Counted from the first letter of the stretch, positions 31,425 through 44,976 are shown. The stretch: 64,000 bases of DNA from Rapana venosa (GCA_028751875.1 CM054140.1:31357393-31421392), one strand, 5' to 3'. Numbers and translations are program-made. Notes: generated by a model not told the origin, from the sequence alone.

Positions 31425-31850
31425 TATTTACTTATTTATTTATACCACATTTAGTCATGGCACATTTCTCTGGGTGAAATTCGGGCTGCTCTCCCTGGGG
31501 AGAGCGCGTCGCCACAAGAGCAGCGCCACCCATTATTTTTTTTCTTTTTCTGTCTGCAACTGTATTTGTTTCCCTTTCAGAGTTGCCTTTCTCTACAGAA
31601 TTTTGCCAGGGACAATTCACTTGCTGCCGTGGGTTCTTTTACGTGTGCTAAATAATTATGTATAACACACAGGACTTCAAGTTTATCGTCTCGTCCGAAA
31701 GACTAGCACCCAGACCACCACTCATCTAATGGATGGGGGAAAAGTTTAATGTTCAAATGAAATTCGAACCACCGCACACTTCCGACCCTGACTTTTCGCT
31801 TTCTAGGCAGGTGCATTACCTCTAGACCACCGATCCACTGTAATCAATCT
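31425..31850 (-). mobile_element. SINE-D copy, full-length
   Basis: Minus strand: head GTGGATCGGTGGTCTAGAGG, B box GGTTCGAATTTC, middle GCACACGTAAAAGAACCCAC and CCCTGGCAAAATTC, then GGGTGGCGCTGCTCTTGTGG and AGCAGCCCGAATTTCACCC. Same architecture as 21629-22115. Confidence 0.85.
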
Positions 31851-31854
31851 AAAT

Positions 31855-34800
31855 TTTAAAGTCAACAACCTGACCCCCACTGGCCTAATCACACCTAGCG
31901 GAAAAGTGGGTCGGGAGCAGTCCAACTGAGTTTGTGGTGGAGGATCACATTTGAGAGATGGGTGTGGGGGAAGGACATTGGATACCTCACCTGTGCCCTG
32001 AGGGGAAAAAAAAGGAAAACTGGGAAGTATGTGGCTCCATTAGAAACAAACACCGCAGAGATCACATCCTGTTGAAGGCTCCATACAACAAGTAAGCAAG
32101 CAAGCAGAGGAATCAACAACAACAAAAAAGTCATGAATACAGGCTTGAGGGGGGGAAAAAAAGAGAAGGTGGAAAAACAGGAATTTAGAGACCCTATGAA
32201 ACATACACACGCACGCACACTCACTCACTCAGAGAAAAGGAAAAGCAGATCTAATCTTCACTGTAACTTATTTGTGTCAAGCTAAATTCTTGTCATTGAT
32301 TTTAAATGTAAGTGATCATGATATTTGAACACTGAATGTTTTTCTTCTTCATGGATCATTAGCTAGACAGCAATGCCACTCCTTTGAACGAGCGTTGTGT
32401 ACAGGTTATCATTTTATGTGAATTTGTGACAAAAAAGGTTGTCAGATGGTGATTTGAATGACAACTAACATGGTACCAATTTTTTCTGTTTTGCGTAACT
32501 TGTGTTTCTAAGACCAATCAGTCTGTACTAATGCTTGACTTTTCTTCATTCATGTGGATTGAAACATAGTATGTTCAAAAGCTGATTCATTTACCTTATT
32601 ACTCCGTATAATGCATTTAAAATTTTTTTTATCAGGGTGCTGAACCGTTGGTTGTCATTGCTTTGCCCTGTGAATGCTGCACTCGTCTGTACATCCCAGA
32701 TGAATTATGCATGGTTTTGGGGGTGGGTGGGAGATGTGTTGCTACAAAAGATTCACATTTTATGATAAGAGATGCACCTGCTTGTTGTTGATTCACTGTT
32801 GATAAGAACCAGTTACCACCTCACAAATGTCTCGCTCGCTCAGAAGTGTCATGAATATGTGTACACATGTAGCAGCTGTGGTGATGTATAAACTGTAAAT
32901 GATTGCAACTTGTGTTTTCTCCATCCATTGGATACTTTTAAGAGATGTAGCGCAAGCTATCTTTAGTAATAATTCTTGTTAGCTTGGGGGAAAAAATGGT
33001 GGGGAAATTGTCCACCATGCATTTACTGATGCTGTTGAAGAAAGAGTTTACTTTGGAACACCTGTGCGAAACATGTATGTGTGTTTTAGTTAGCTTTGTG
33101 AATAGTGTTTACCATACAGGTGTAAATAATTCACAAAATATTGCTTGCAGCTTTGAGGTGCATATATTGATGCTGAATTATGTGCCAAAATAGTGTTCAG
33201 ATCTGGTGGCCATCGCTTTTCATGTATCAATTGATGTCTCACTGTGTGCATGTTGGAGTTGCCTCTCCAGGTCGTGTCAGAATCACTTTTCCTGGAAGAG
33301 GGAGGACATACCTAGCTTCATTTTGGGCGTGAAAAATGTATTGGTATGTCAGGATGATTTCCGTGCAGTTATGAGATCAGTACTAAGAACAGATACTGTG
33401 CAAACAGTTATGCTGTATATTTGAATGGAAATGTTTCCATGGACAAAAAAAATTATCCATGATTGATCGACATTGTTTCTTGCGGTAAATTTACCGGATC
33501 ATCATTTAACGGTCAGGTGCATAGGCGGGAAAGAATGGGTTAACTTCATTCAGCCTGCTTGGCTCTGTTTCCAGCTGTTGGTGATTCTGAGACTTCCCAA
33601 CAGTGATGAGCAGAAGGAAGCACTGGTGTCCTCTGTTGTGTGTGCTGACAGGTGTGTTTGTATTATAGCGTGGTGCTGTGGCTGGTTGTGAGCGTGTGGT
33701 GTACTGTACAGCAGTGAGGCCTGAGATAGACAAGGATATTCTCACACACTGGTTGAATGATTGTTTCTTCTTTCACTACTTGCTCAATGTCAGATTTTGT
33801 GAAACGAGAATTGCCCAGTGAACTGTTCAACATTGCGAAAAACGGTGTGTGTACATTGAAAGAAGACTAAAGTTATCCTTGAATCTTGTCTTGTGGGTGT
33901 GTGAATTTTTTTTTCTCCAGTTTTTGAGGGAATTGTTAAAGAACTTTTTTGAATCTTCTTCTTCTTCACTTTTGCTTAATACGTATGGGACTTTTGTTTG
34001 TTTGTCTTGGATGGAATCTTTTAGCAGACTAATCATGAATCAATTTCTTTGCATCTTTGCTTAGAAAAACGGAGGACCAAAATCCACAGTAAATGCTGTC
34101 TACCTTATGCCAAGAATAAAATAAGGTGGAAACTTAATACAGTTTTATTCCTTATAGAGAGAGTAGACGGTGCTAGAGTTAAATTTGAATTTTTATTTTG
34201 ATTGATTTTGTTCGTTTCTTTAGTATACTTAGGTGTATGTCCATTAAGCAGTTGAAATATTGGCCCCATTTTTTTTTTGTTTGTTTGTGGGAATATGGAA
34301 TTACAGCCCCCATCTTCTGAACGTTATCATTGGGTTTTTTCTTTGGCCAGATAGGCTTAAAAGGTAAAGAGCTGTTTACTGTTTGGTCAGTTTTCTTTTA
34401 TTTTAGTTTTGTATCAACTGATATCTGATATCGCACTTCAGCATCCTGGTCGACTGTGTTGCTGCAATAATGTGGTGATGGTCGGTTGATGGTACAGTCC
34501 CTGAATCGGATTACTCTGTTAGGACTCCAATACAATCAAACCATGTTGTTGCCAGTGTAGCAAATATGTAGCAAATGATATATTTGAATTTTGTAGAAAT
34601 TTGATCAGTGCTCTTATTTTTATCATTTTACACACTATGTAATCAGTTTGGTAACTGTGTAGCATACAGTGTATTTGAATAATGAGTGCAGGCAGTTGTG
34701 TGTGTGTGCGTGCGTGCATAGTTTATCCTGTGTGTTTGTCTCCTTATTTCCCCACCCCTCAATCCTTACATTCATAAGGTATATAACTGCTATAAGATTG

Positions 34801-37320
34801 AAAAGAGGAATTGATCAGGTTTGTTTTCAATGAACAAGGAAATTTTTACCTTTTATTAAGAGAAATCAAAAAGTCATAAAGCAGTTAAAAAAAAGATAAA
34901 AGGGTTGGGGGGGGGGGGGGGGTGGGGAGACACCTTTGGTGAAGAATGCTTCTGTTGGGATATTATGTGGATGACTTTTATTTGATTTTTCTGCTAGAAT
35001 GATGAAGTTTATGGAGGAACATCAACTATACCAACATGCAACAAAATCTGAGTTGAGAAGTCTTTTGTGTGTGTGTGTGTTTCTTTTACACTTTAATGTT
35101 ATCTGAACAGGCTTGTTGAAGAAATTGATTGCTAGTTAGAATGATCTGAGGACTCTTCAGAAAAAGTCATTTGTGTTTGTTTGGTTTGGGTTTTTTGGGG
35201 TGTTTAATTTTCTGTTATTGATGCTGGCAGAAGAGTTAGCCTAGTGTTCTTTAATAAGCAGTCAACCTATAGTAGGTTTTTGTTTTGTTTTGAATTTGAA
35301 GGACAATGAGGACTAGAAACTCGAAGTTCTCATCAGTTCTTTCCCTTGATTTTCAGTCTTATTGATAAATACTTTTCAGAAAATGTTCCACTTTTTTTTC
35401 CTTTAAAATTTTTTTTAATTTTTAGAGCTGTACATTTTGAAAGTGTTAGTATTTGTGAATACAGACACTGACATTTTGCACATGAACTTTGGTCCATAAG
35501 TGCATATTTTTATATCTTATGATATTGCTGCATAGTTATTGCTGGAGAACATGAAAAACTAAGAAAAAATAGTGTTGATAGTAAATGAAAAGAAGGGCAG
35601 TGCTAATTTTTGTTGTTGGTGTTTTTTGCGTTCCATTAGATGGACAGCTGAGTCTTTGTGACCAAGGCAGCAGTACGCTGCAGGTCCCCCGTGTCTCCAT
35701 AGACCTTCTTGGCCACTAGGGTGGTGCTGAAGTAGTTGCAAAAGTCACAGAGACATTTAGACTGGCAATGTAGTTCAGTCCAAGACATTTACATAATTTG
35801 CGCACTGAAGTAAGTGAATAGGTCATGTTGCTTTTACAAATAAATACATATACACACACACACTCGATGCATTCTCTCTGTCTCTCTCTGAAATATTCTT
35901 ACAGTGGGACAAACTGTAAAAATGTAATAGAAATAAACCCCAGCTCCACCCTACCCCACCCCTCCCACAAAGAGGAAAAGAAATGCAGTTAGTTCATGAT
36001 CAGTTGACTGAGCGAATCTATATATCTAACACTTAAAAGAAAAAAGAAAATAGCACATCATAAACCTGCAGACATTAAAAAAGATAATTTTGTTTAACTT
36101 GCCAGTAACATTTTTGGGAGGTGTAAATTAATCAGTAGTAATTTTGTTGGTGTTATTTACAGAAGCATAATTCTACTAGACTTTATCCTCCTCTTTGGGG
36201 TAATGGTGTTAAATAAAAACAGATCCAAGTTTGCTGTTCATTGCCGTAATGCACTGTCTGCTTGTTGGTGGCAAATATCTGCCTCTGTGATCACCTCTTG
36301 TATGTATGTGCAGTGCTCTGTAGAGATGAGGTATAGGTGGCATGCAGTCTGTAACGTTGATGTCAGTGGTATGATGGCGCTTGAATCAGGTATCGCCCTT
36401 CACTCACTTTCAGGCATTGCTTAACAGGCTGCCACTTCATCATTACAGTGAATTAATGTACTCGGCCTCATCTGACTGCACGCGGATTTCATGCATACAT
36501 GTATTTTTTTCAACTGCCTTATGCTGTCCTGTGCCATAACTGCTGATTCATCATTCCTTATTTGCAGTTTGCTTCGGTTGTGTGCGAGTTTTTGTTTGTT
36601 TGTTTGTTGTTTTTTTATCTGTAGAGGAACCACATTACTTCTTCACGGGAGTTGGAGTATTTTGCTTGTAGCATTCTTTGTTTCTTTTTTCTATTTTGTT
36701 GTATGGTGATGGTTCTTTGATTTATGATGGCTAATAGATGAAGTTGTTGTTTTGAAATGTGTTACGAGTTCATATGTAAGCTGTTGCTTAAGTGTAACTG
36801 TGGGTTGATTTGAAAAAGATATAAGAGAGTGGGCTAGAGAGGGCTTATGATAAAATTAGTTCTCTATCACCCTCACTCACAAACATACACATGCATACTT
36901 AAACACAAACACGCACACACATATATTATATACCCTTTTTGTTAACATCAAGAAGGTGGACTGTTATCAAGGTAATGACCTCATAGTTTATTATGTTTGC
37001 ATCTTTTCTTCATCTTTAAATTTACATATTATCTTTACTCTTTTCTGGTTTTTGTTTTGTTTTTTAAAGTGTGGGTAGTGCATTACATTTGACAATAGTT
37101 ATGTTCATGTTCCTGAAAACAAAACGAAGTGTACTCAGTCACAGCAACAAAAGGACACCAATACATAGCTGAGGCAGGCATGATTTATATACCTGACATA
37201 GGACATTACTGATGGTGAATTCTCATCCATCTGGCAATAATACTAATAAGTAGCAGCTGTCTGTGCTACTATGTGTTTGGGTTTTTTAAAAAGTATTTTA
37301 GAATTTTTTATTTTGTCTCT
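31855..37320. other. long gene-free stretch
   Basis: I found no exon, RNA gene or named repeat here. Present are scattered homopolymers (poly-G at 34905-34922), a short GT run near 35067-35080 and small CA-type runs near 36890. A sequence near 33524-33543 (AGGCGGGAAAGAATGGGTTAA-like) resembles a piggyBac terminus but has no partner. Confidence 0.5.
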
Positions 37321-37324
37321 TCTC

Positions 37325-37570
37325 TCATGTCTTTCAGTGCTATTACTGTCATGCTGCTTATCCTGCCCTTGCCACCCCCCAAGCCATTTGCAGGTGGGCT
37401 TAGTCTTATCAGGCCACCATGAGACCACATAGTAGAAGAGGCCCAGCACTGCAGAAGAGGTGTATATTGAAACTGAGCTTTGAAAGGGTGGGTCTCTGAT
37501 GGGATTTGAACCTTTGCCTTCCTGGCAATGAGTCTGGTGCACTAAATGCTGCATCAGGATATCATCAGTG
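37325..37570 (-). mobile_element. SINE-E: tRNA-derived SINE, single copy in window
   Basis: The minus strand has TTTAGTGCACCAGACTCATT and then AGGCAAAGGTTCAAATCCC, matching A-box and B-box spacing of a tRNA promoter, followed by a non-tRNA body (CTCATGGTGGCCTGATAAG). No second copy was seen in this window, so the family call is tentative. Confidence 0.45.
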
Positions 37571-38340
37571 GTAGTCATGTTTATTTGGTGGGTTTTTTTT
37601 GATAGATGATTCTGTTTAGCAAATTTTATCTTATTGGATAGATTTTTGTGTTGTGCAAATGAAGACAAGACTGCTGACATTGTAAAAGCAACATATCTTT
37701 TTGTTTGTTTGAGGAATGTATTTCATGGGCTAGTGGTAACTTAGCAAGTGAAGATGTGTTTGTGATCTCTTTGAAATTTGCTGTAACAACCAGAAATCAT
37801 TGTCTTTTTCTGCTAGACATAATTATGTCTAATGATCCTCTTGACATGTAGTTTATCCTCTGGTAGATCTGAGATAAATGATAATAATAATAATTGAAAA
37901 AGCCTGCATTAATCAAACTTTTATCCTATCAAAAATCTTGCTATAAAGAAAACAGAAAAGAAATAGTCTCTGTCAGGTTTGTTTGAACAGTTTTGCTACA
38001 GTGATTGTCATGGGTGAAAACAAGAAACAAAAAACAACCAAAACAAACTGACTAGTGGTTCCTTTGCAAATCGCGTTTTCATGCTTTGGTATCTAAACGT
38101 TACAAAACTGAAACTGGTTTCCTTTGCCTAAAGAAAACAATTGCCTAGAGCTTAACACACTATGAAGTATTGATTTTCTGGTGGGTGATGATGTGTGTAG
38201 GGCAGGCTCCAGTTTCACTTCTGTGGGAACTGCAAAGCTGCCCATGGCAGTTTGATTAACACAAAAATTGTTTGTTTGAAGTACATGTGAAATTGAAATC
38301 TCCACCATACTGATCTGGTGTATGATTCATTATTGTGGAA

Positions 38341-38345
<5 letters not shown>

Positions 38346-38390
<45 letters not shown>

Positions 38391-38480
38391 ACAATCACAT
38401 ACACTCACGCACACACCAACTCTGTCTCACTATGTCTTTGTCTCTCTCTCTGTCTCTCAACACACTCACACATATACACA
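38346..38480. repeat. (CA)n and CT/CA-rich microsatellite
   Basis: About 44 nt of CA repeats, then CA/TCTCTC mixtures. The start of a much denser microsatellite zone (38-61 kb). Confidence 0.95.
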
Positions 38481-38954
38481 CTTTTGTATTTTGAATTCTA
38501 ATTACCTTACATCAGATGTCTCGATCACTTGTTGGGGTTTTCTTAATGTGTTTTTTTGTGTGTGTGGTCATTATCAATTATCTTCGGAGTTGTGTAGCAC
38601 ACACAGCTAAGCTTGCCATTCATTATGAAAGGAAAAAAACAAGAGTCATACACAGACAATTAAAAGCAGATGACCACAATGATATTTACTGGAGAAGCAT
38701 TTTCATTTTTAAAAACTGCAATACAGTCCGCCTTAGGTTGCTAATTTGTATGATTTTTCTCATTGATCATCTTCGGTTTGAGTTTTGGTTGTTATGTTGA
38801 CTTGGTGATATGTACATAATCACATCTTTTTTTCTTTGATATTCTTTGATAATTATTTTGTACTTTTTATCTCTGCGGCTAGCTGTAGAGACGATTCCAG
38901 ACCATGATTCCTGATGCCCAGTGTGCAGATGTAAGCTTCTTTACTTTTGTGTAC

Positions 38955-39090
38955 AGAGAGAGAGAGAGAAACAGAGAGAGACAGAGAGAGAGAATGTTAA
39001 ATTTGGCTTGGCCTGGTGAGAGTAACCAGACGTCTTCAATAAATGAAGGAGGCTCATACCTGAAGGTGAAAGTCAGAAGTTGTGTGTTGG

Positions 39091-39131
<41 letters not shown>

Positions 39132-39240
39132 CTCATACCTGAAAGTGAAAGTCAGAAGTTGTGTGTTGGTTTTCTGTCTGTGTGTGTGCGTGCATGTGTC
39201 TGTGTGTTCGTACATGGGACTTCACTTCAAACCTGGTGGA
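38955..39240. repeat. (GA)n, then two copies of a ~75-nt segment with (GT)n
   Basis: GAGAGAGAGAG at 38957, then GGCTCATACCTGAARGTGAA and AGTCAGAAGTTGTGTGTTGG occur twice (39050 and 39130), each followed by a GT tract. Confidence 0.9.
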
Positions 39241-39779
39241 GAATAGAGTCGGGGCTATAAACAAAAGGATTAGAGAGTGTGTGCGTGCGTGAGTGTTTGT
39301 ACATGGAACCTCACTTCAGACTGTGCTGGAGAATGAAGTGAACCCAGTGCTAACAGAGTAAAATCCAAGACAACCTTGAACCTACATACACGTCTGACCG
39401 TAATGATCTGATCACTATTGAGTGTTTAGTAATACACACACGGTATGCATGCAGAGCAGACATGCAACCACCCGCTACCCCCTCGCAGACACACACTGGA
39501 AGAGAGAGAGAGAGCCAGCCAGTGCATTCAGTTCCATTAAGAGAGAGAGAAAAGAAGAAATAAAACCAGGACTTGGCAGAATATATCAATGCAGAATGCA
39601 ATGAATGAATGGCAGCCTTCATTATTTTCAAATTTCAGCTTTTCAACTACCCCACTCCCCCCTCCCCCCCGCCCCACAGTTCATCCATATTACACACACA
39701 CCACCATCACCACACTAGCATCACCACCATTCCCTCCCCCCCTGTCCCTCTCTATTAAGCAGGGATCTTTCTTTCAGAA

Positions 39780-39960
39780 TCTGGCTTGATTAGCTCTCCC
39801 GAGGTAGGCCCGTTGCTGCTAGGCATCAGCAGGCTATAATATTATACATGCCACAGCCCTCAGGACCGATAGATAAGCTCTGCCTGTTGGAACAGTCTCT
39901 GACGCGGAAGAAATTCGAGCTGTGCTCATTAGAAAATAATGTCTATAATTCGAATGAATG
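39780..39960. other. non-repetitive island, possible conserved non-coding element
   Basis: Between microsatellites lies a complex segment with homeodomain-like sites (TGATTAGC, ATTAGAAAATAATG) and no simple repeat or open frame. Function is unknown; it stands out only by its complexity. Confidence 0.2.
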
Positions 39961-40014
39961 AATGAATCTTTTGTTTAGCCGTTGTTGTTTTTTCACAAAG
40001 GTGATTTAAAACTA

Positions 40015-40290
40015 TACGCACGCACGGGCACATGCACGCACGCACGCATACACACATGCACGCACGCACGCATACACACATACACCAAACAAAACAGAAC
40101 GACCAAATAAAATAAAAAAGCAACTCCCAAAGAAAACCAAAACAACAACAATAACAACAAAACCCCTAACAAGCACAAACTACCACCACCACCACCACCA
40201 AAACCCTCAAACAAAAACAAAAAACCCACCCCAAAACAAACAAAAACACTAACAAGAACAACACACACACAAGAAAAGCGGAACCCCCGC
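40015..40290. repeat. GCAC/CA and AAC-rich low complexity
   Basis: GCACGCACGCAC and ACACAC repeats followed by about 150 nt of AAC/ACC/AAAC-rich purine-C sequence. Confidence 0.85.
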
Positions 40291-40967
40291 CCCCCGCAGC
40301 AAAACTCTTATATCACACTAACAAATTCATACACACCCGTAACGCGCTGTTAGTATAAATTTCTATAATCAACAAAGTAAGCATCTTCACTATTCAAAAT
40401 GTCCTTAGCATCAGTGGATGTTTTGAGAAAGTTAATGCAATTATCATCACCACGTCCTCTGCGAATCGATCTTCCTCACCTATCATGAGTTTTGATGCTA
40501 CATGCAGAAAGTATTGTTCTTTGCTATCATATTTGAAAGAAAAACCATTGGACGCTGTAGACTATACAGTCACATATGATCTAGCCTACAATTTTCAAGA
40601 CGCGTATCGCCTGCGAAAGCAAAATTGCCGGTTTTTAATTAACTCCCTGCATATATGGCATTTTATTATTTTTAAAGATATATCGTCACACCATGGAGAC
40701 AGCCGTATTCTGCCTTCAAGGAAACGTGAGTTATATTTTTCTTTCAAGTCTGTGGTGTAGGGGAGTAGGAAGAGATGGAGGGGGTGGGTTGTGTGACTGG
40801 TATTGTTCAATTAGTCAAAAAGAACTTCTTGAGGGACCGATACAGAAAACTTTGGCAAACCGCTTTCATTGACCGTGTTGCATGCAGTGAAGCAAAGAAG
40901 TTGGAAACATGGACAGGCATACTGACACAGACACAAGCACACAGCAGACAGACGGACGTGCAGACGG

Positions 40968-41050
40968 GTACACACACACACACACGCACGCACGCGCGCA
41001 ACACACACAACACGCAGCATGCACGCACGCGAGCGCGCGCACACACACAA
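40968..41050. repeat. CA/CG alternating purine-pyrimidine tract
   Basis: ACACACACACGCACGCACGCGCGC followed by GCACGCACGCGAGCGCGCGC-type sequence, a candidate Z-DNA-forming segment. Confidence 0.85.
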
Positions 41051-41375
41051 ATATGTAAAACAAGGGGAAGAAAGGGAGGAAGAGATGAATGAAGATGCTG
41101 ACAAGACAAGAGTGTGCAGTGCAATATTTTACCTTGTTCACTGTCCTCCAACCCCTTTAAGCTTTTGGCAAGTACATCCTGTTGATTCACTGGGCCTCTT
41201 CTGAGATAGAACTTTATCTATGGATGATGTTGTCAGTATCAGTCCTCTCCCAAGAAGGGAGGGGCTCTCCTCCCTTTAATCATACAGGCCCAGTTGGAGG
41301 CCACTTCCAGCAGTGTTGAAAAGAAATAATGTCACCACCATCAACAACAAGAGGTTCCTCAGCTTAGCTTGACTG

Positions 41376-41600
41376 AACCCTGTGGTTGAGTGGTTAAGGC
41401 TGTTTTGACTTCAATCCTGTCGGGTCCAATTAAGTCGCAGGTTTGAATCTTGAGGGAGTATAAGGAGGTGGGGATTTTAACGATCTTCCAGTGTAGATCT
41501 GCCAGTGCTTTGTATCTTTTTATGAATACACATTCAAGCACAAGATTAAAATATTCACGTTTAAGATTCCCATAATTCATGTCAACGTTCCTTGGGTTCC
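41376..41600 (+). mobile_element. SINE-B, 5' and middle parts
   Basis: GGTTGAGTGGTTAAGGCTG (A box), CAGGTTTGAATCTTG (B box), then TTTTAACGATCTTCCAG and CTGCCAGTGCTTTG, matching 58373-58530. Confidence 0.75.
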
Positions 41601-41751
41601 GAAACAGGAACACTGACAGCATCCTGTACCATAAAAAAAGAAATAAAAAAGCTGTTCTGAAGTGGGAATGTGTCGGCTGAGGCCGGTGGGTAGACCTTCC
41701 CCCTGCTGAGTTGCAAGCCTTGGTGAAGACCAAGCACTATGCATCCCACGC

Positions 41752-41753
<2 letters not shown>

Positions 41754-41785
<32 letters not shown>
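41754..41785. repeat. (GA)n microsatellite
   Basis: About 30 nt of GA repeats. Confidence 0.95.
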
Positions 41786-41788
<3 letters not shown>

Positions 41789-42789
41789 CATGTATTCATT
41801 CATCTATTCTTTCTTTGCTTCTATCGAAAGATCGAGGACACTCGTTTGCTTGGTGATGGTTGCAATATTTTTCTTTTCACTTCCTGTTTTCTTTCCATTG
41901 GCTAGATCTATATTTTCTACCTCGAGTTCATTTTGTCTTTTTTCCCTCTTTTATTCTCGAATTTCCAGATTCTCCCGTCTTTCTCAGTTTTGTTTTGTTT
42001 TGTTTGTTTGTTTGTTGTTGTTGTTTTTAAAGCCCTCTTTTCCCTGAAGCATATGGAATGAAAACTTAAGGTCAAGGTCAGCAAAATTTAAGATGGAGGC
42101 TCAGCATTTGTGAGTAGTGCAAAGTGTTGTTTGTGTTGTTATTGGATTTTCTTTACTCATTGTCACAAGGTAAATAAATAATTCTGTAAGCCTGTAATTT
42201 GGTAAACTTAAAAAATAAAGCTACTGGTCTGCTATACTCACTGTCTAGATCCTGAATAGTCTTTTCCCAGTTTTTAAAAATTTGTTATAGATCTAATAGG
42301 TTGTCAATTTCTCAGCTGGTAGTAAGTGAAAGAACAACTCGGCAAATGAGTTACCAGCGGTAATGCAGCGTTATTCAACGTCTGGGTGATTTATTGATTT
42401 TGTTGTCAGCGAGCTTTATGATCAACTTTGCGGGCTAAGTTTTGGTGAAAGGAGGGTGTTGGAATGGGGCTGACAATGTTGCCCTAGTTGCTTCCCTTTA
42501 CTGACAGAGCTGCAGCATGTGCTATTTTAACATAATTTATTCATAGAGCAAAGAACTGTTAGCAATATGGTCAAGATTGGGTTTTTCTCTTGCATGCTGC
42601 TGACTGGCAACTTTAAACACTTCTCGAAAGTGACAGAAGGTATCTACCTTTGAAGCACTCCACGTGTATAGATAGGCTCTGAAGACGCTATTTGGCCACC
42701 CATAGCAAGAGGCCTTGGATGTGGAGTCGGTTTTTGGTCTGTCCATTTAACTGGACTAAGAATAGTAGTGGTCTAGGACGCTCAAGCAA

Positions 42790-42910
42790 TAAACTGAACT
42801 TCACCGAGAAACGTGTGTTTTATTCAGTGCATGTAAAAGAACCAATAGCAGCAAGAAAGGTATCTCTGGCAAAACTGATTTAAAAAAAAAGAAAATTCGC
42901 TCTCACAAGC
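42790..42910 (+). mobile_element. diverged SINE-D-like middle domain
   Basis: GTGCATGTAAAAGAACCAAT, GCAAGAAAGGTATCTCTGGC and AAAACTGAT match the conserved middle of SINE-D, but the head and tail differ. Confidence 0.5.
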
Positions 42911-43132
42911 AACCAAGAAATCGAAAAGTGTATGGCACTACTCTATGGTGACTGGATCTCACTGGAATAAGCAAAAAACCCACCCCAAACCCTAACCCAA
43001 ACTAAATTGTCCAGAAATGCATGGATAGGTATGATGGATCAGCTTGCTAAGGATTTCATTACTTCGTTAACTTTTTGTCCCCTTGATTGTTCAGCGTAGG
43101 GAGTTGTCAAGATTTGCTAAGAGGTGGAGTGG

Positions 43133-43160
43133 TCTCCCCCCCCCCCCCCCCACCCCCCTC
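43133..43160. repeat. poly-C run
   Basis: About 24 C bases with A and T interruptions. Confidence 0.9.
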
Positions 43161-43290
43161 CATTATATATTTTTCTAAAAGCTTTTTTCTTTCCATATTT
43201 CTGCTGCTTATAATCATCTGTCTGCCATTTACTGTCCTGTGAAGCTCCATGAACATAGAATATGGCTGCCTTTTATTCAAGGATTAGACA

Positions 43291-43306
43291 ACACACACAC
43301 ACACAC

Positions 43307-43355
<49 letters not shown>

Positions 43356-43362
43356 CACACAG
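43291..43362. repeat. (CA)n microsatellite
   Basis: About 70 nt of CA repeats with two AACA interruptions. Confidence 0.97.
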
Positions 43363-43440
43363 GGCAATGGCCAAACAATAAAAACAAACAAAACAAACAA
43401 AAAATACCGCTCCAAAGACTAAGCAGGCTGTTGTTTTCTT

Positions 43441-43838
43441 CATTGTGAGAATGAATAAGTTAATAGAGGGTAAACTATGCAAAAGAAGAAGATTTAGATT
43501 AAACAGATGGTTTATCTTGTGAATGAATGAGTTAAGAAAGGGTATACGAAGATGAAGAAGAAGAAGAAGACTTAGATTAAACAAATAGCTCGTCTTGTGA
43601 ATGAATGAGTTAAGATAGATAGATACAAGAAGGAGGAGGAGACAATGACTTAAACACACAGTTTATCTTGTGAATGAATGAGTTAAGAAGTCAGGATATA
43701 ATGCCCAGAAGGAGTAGAAGAAGAAGATGGTGAAGAAGAAGACGACAAATGAAACAAGTAGCATATCTTATGAGTGAATGAGCTTAGACAGGCTGTAGGT
43801 CTAATACTCAGAAGAGGAGGAAGAAGAAGAGGAAGACC
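43441..43838. repeat. 75-95-nt tandem repeat, about 5 units
   Basis: Each unit starts with CTTGTGAATGAATGAGTTAAGA or a close variant and has an AAGAAGAAGAAG-rich middle and an AGATTAAACA-type end. The units differ by 10-25 percent and in GAA-run length. Confidence 0.9.
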
Positions 43839-44053
43839 TCTGGTGTGTGTATCTCAGGTCACTGGCATTAACAGAGGAAACTGGATGACTCAAGGGAAAT
43901 CACTATGTAAATTAACGTCATCTTCCGTATCTCTGCAGAACGCCAGTGAACCAACACATCCCATAATATTCCGTCATAGATGTTTAAAAAAAAAAAAAGA
44001 GGACAATGTATGATAATATAACCAGAAAATCGTCTGTTGCTCTTTTCATTGCA

Positions 44054-44142
44054 CCCCCCCCCCCCACCCCCCCCCCCCCCCCCCCCCAGTCTTTAGTCTT
44101 CATCGAGTGTGTGTGTGTGTGTGGGCGTGCGTGCGTGCGTGC

Positions 44143-44197
<55 letters not shown>

Positions 44198-44260
44198 CTT
44201 GCTTGCACGCACATTTTTGTGTGTATGCATGCACGCGTGTGTGTATGTGCGCGCGCTCAT
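44054..44260. repeat. poly-C followed by (GT)n/(GC GT)n
   Basis: About 36 C with one A (44054-44089), then GT repeats with four GCGT units inside (44108-44198). Confidence 0.95.
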
Positions 44261-44462
44261 TCTTACTTTTTTAAAAAAGAGGAAATAATGTGCCCAGCAT
44301 CAATTCATCCCTGATTGCTTGGACGTCAGCTGGGCATGTCTGAATGAAACGCCAAGCGATAATATTATTATGATGGTTAATCAATACTTCAAATTCATTT
44401 GACTTGTTGGGGAAACTGTTCTCCCAATCATTGGCTGCAGGCATAGACGATAATTACCCAGC

Positions 44463-44885
44463 TTGATTTCTTTCTTTTGTTTGTTTGGTTTGATTGTCAC
44501 AGTTTTGTTCAATTCATTCACTGTACCGATATGCAACACCCAATATTTTGTTTTGTTTTGGTTATTTTGTTTGGTTTGTTTGTCACAGTTGTGGTCCATT
44601 CATTTTCTGTGCTGATATGCAATAGCTAACTTTATTTATTTATGTTTATTTTGTTTGGTTGGTTTGTTTGTCACAGTTGTGGTCAATTAGTTTCTCGTGC
44701 TGATATGCAATATCTAACTTTATTTATTTTTGTGGGTTTATTTTGTTTGGTTGGTTTGTTTGTCACAGTTTTGGTCCATTCATTTTCTGGTGCTGATATG
44801 CGTAGGCGATAATCAGTTTGGGTTCTGCCTATTGTTGTTGGTTAGCTTGTCAGAGTTTTGGTCGATTGTTATTGTTGTATTCTGT
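44463..44885. repeat. ~90-nt tandem repeat, about 5 units
   Basis: Each unit contains GGTTTGTTTGTCACAGTT, a TGGTC-ATTCATTTTC segment and GTGCTGATATGCAATA. The fourth and fifth units are more diverged. Confidence 0.9.
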
Positions 44886-44892
44886 CTGTCTG

Positions 44893-44895
<3 letters not shown>

Positions 44896-44976
<81 letters not shown>

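Noticed and set aside
33524..33543. A third piggyBac element end (GGGAAAGAATGGG next to TTAA)
   Set aside because: No matching inverted end with TTAA was found within several kb, so it is not supported as an element.
40485..40760. 91-codon plus-strand frame (MSFDATCRKYCSLLSYLKEK...)
   Set aside because: No domain, no splice partner, AT-rich codon use like its surroundings; length is within chance for this window.
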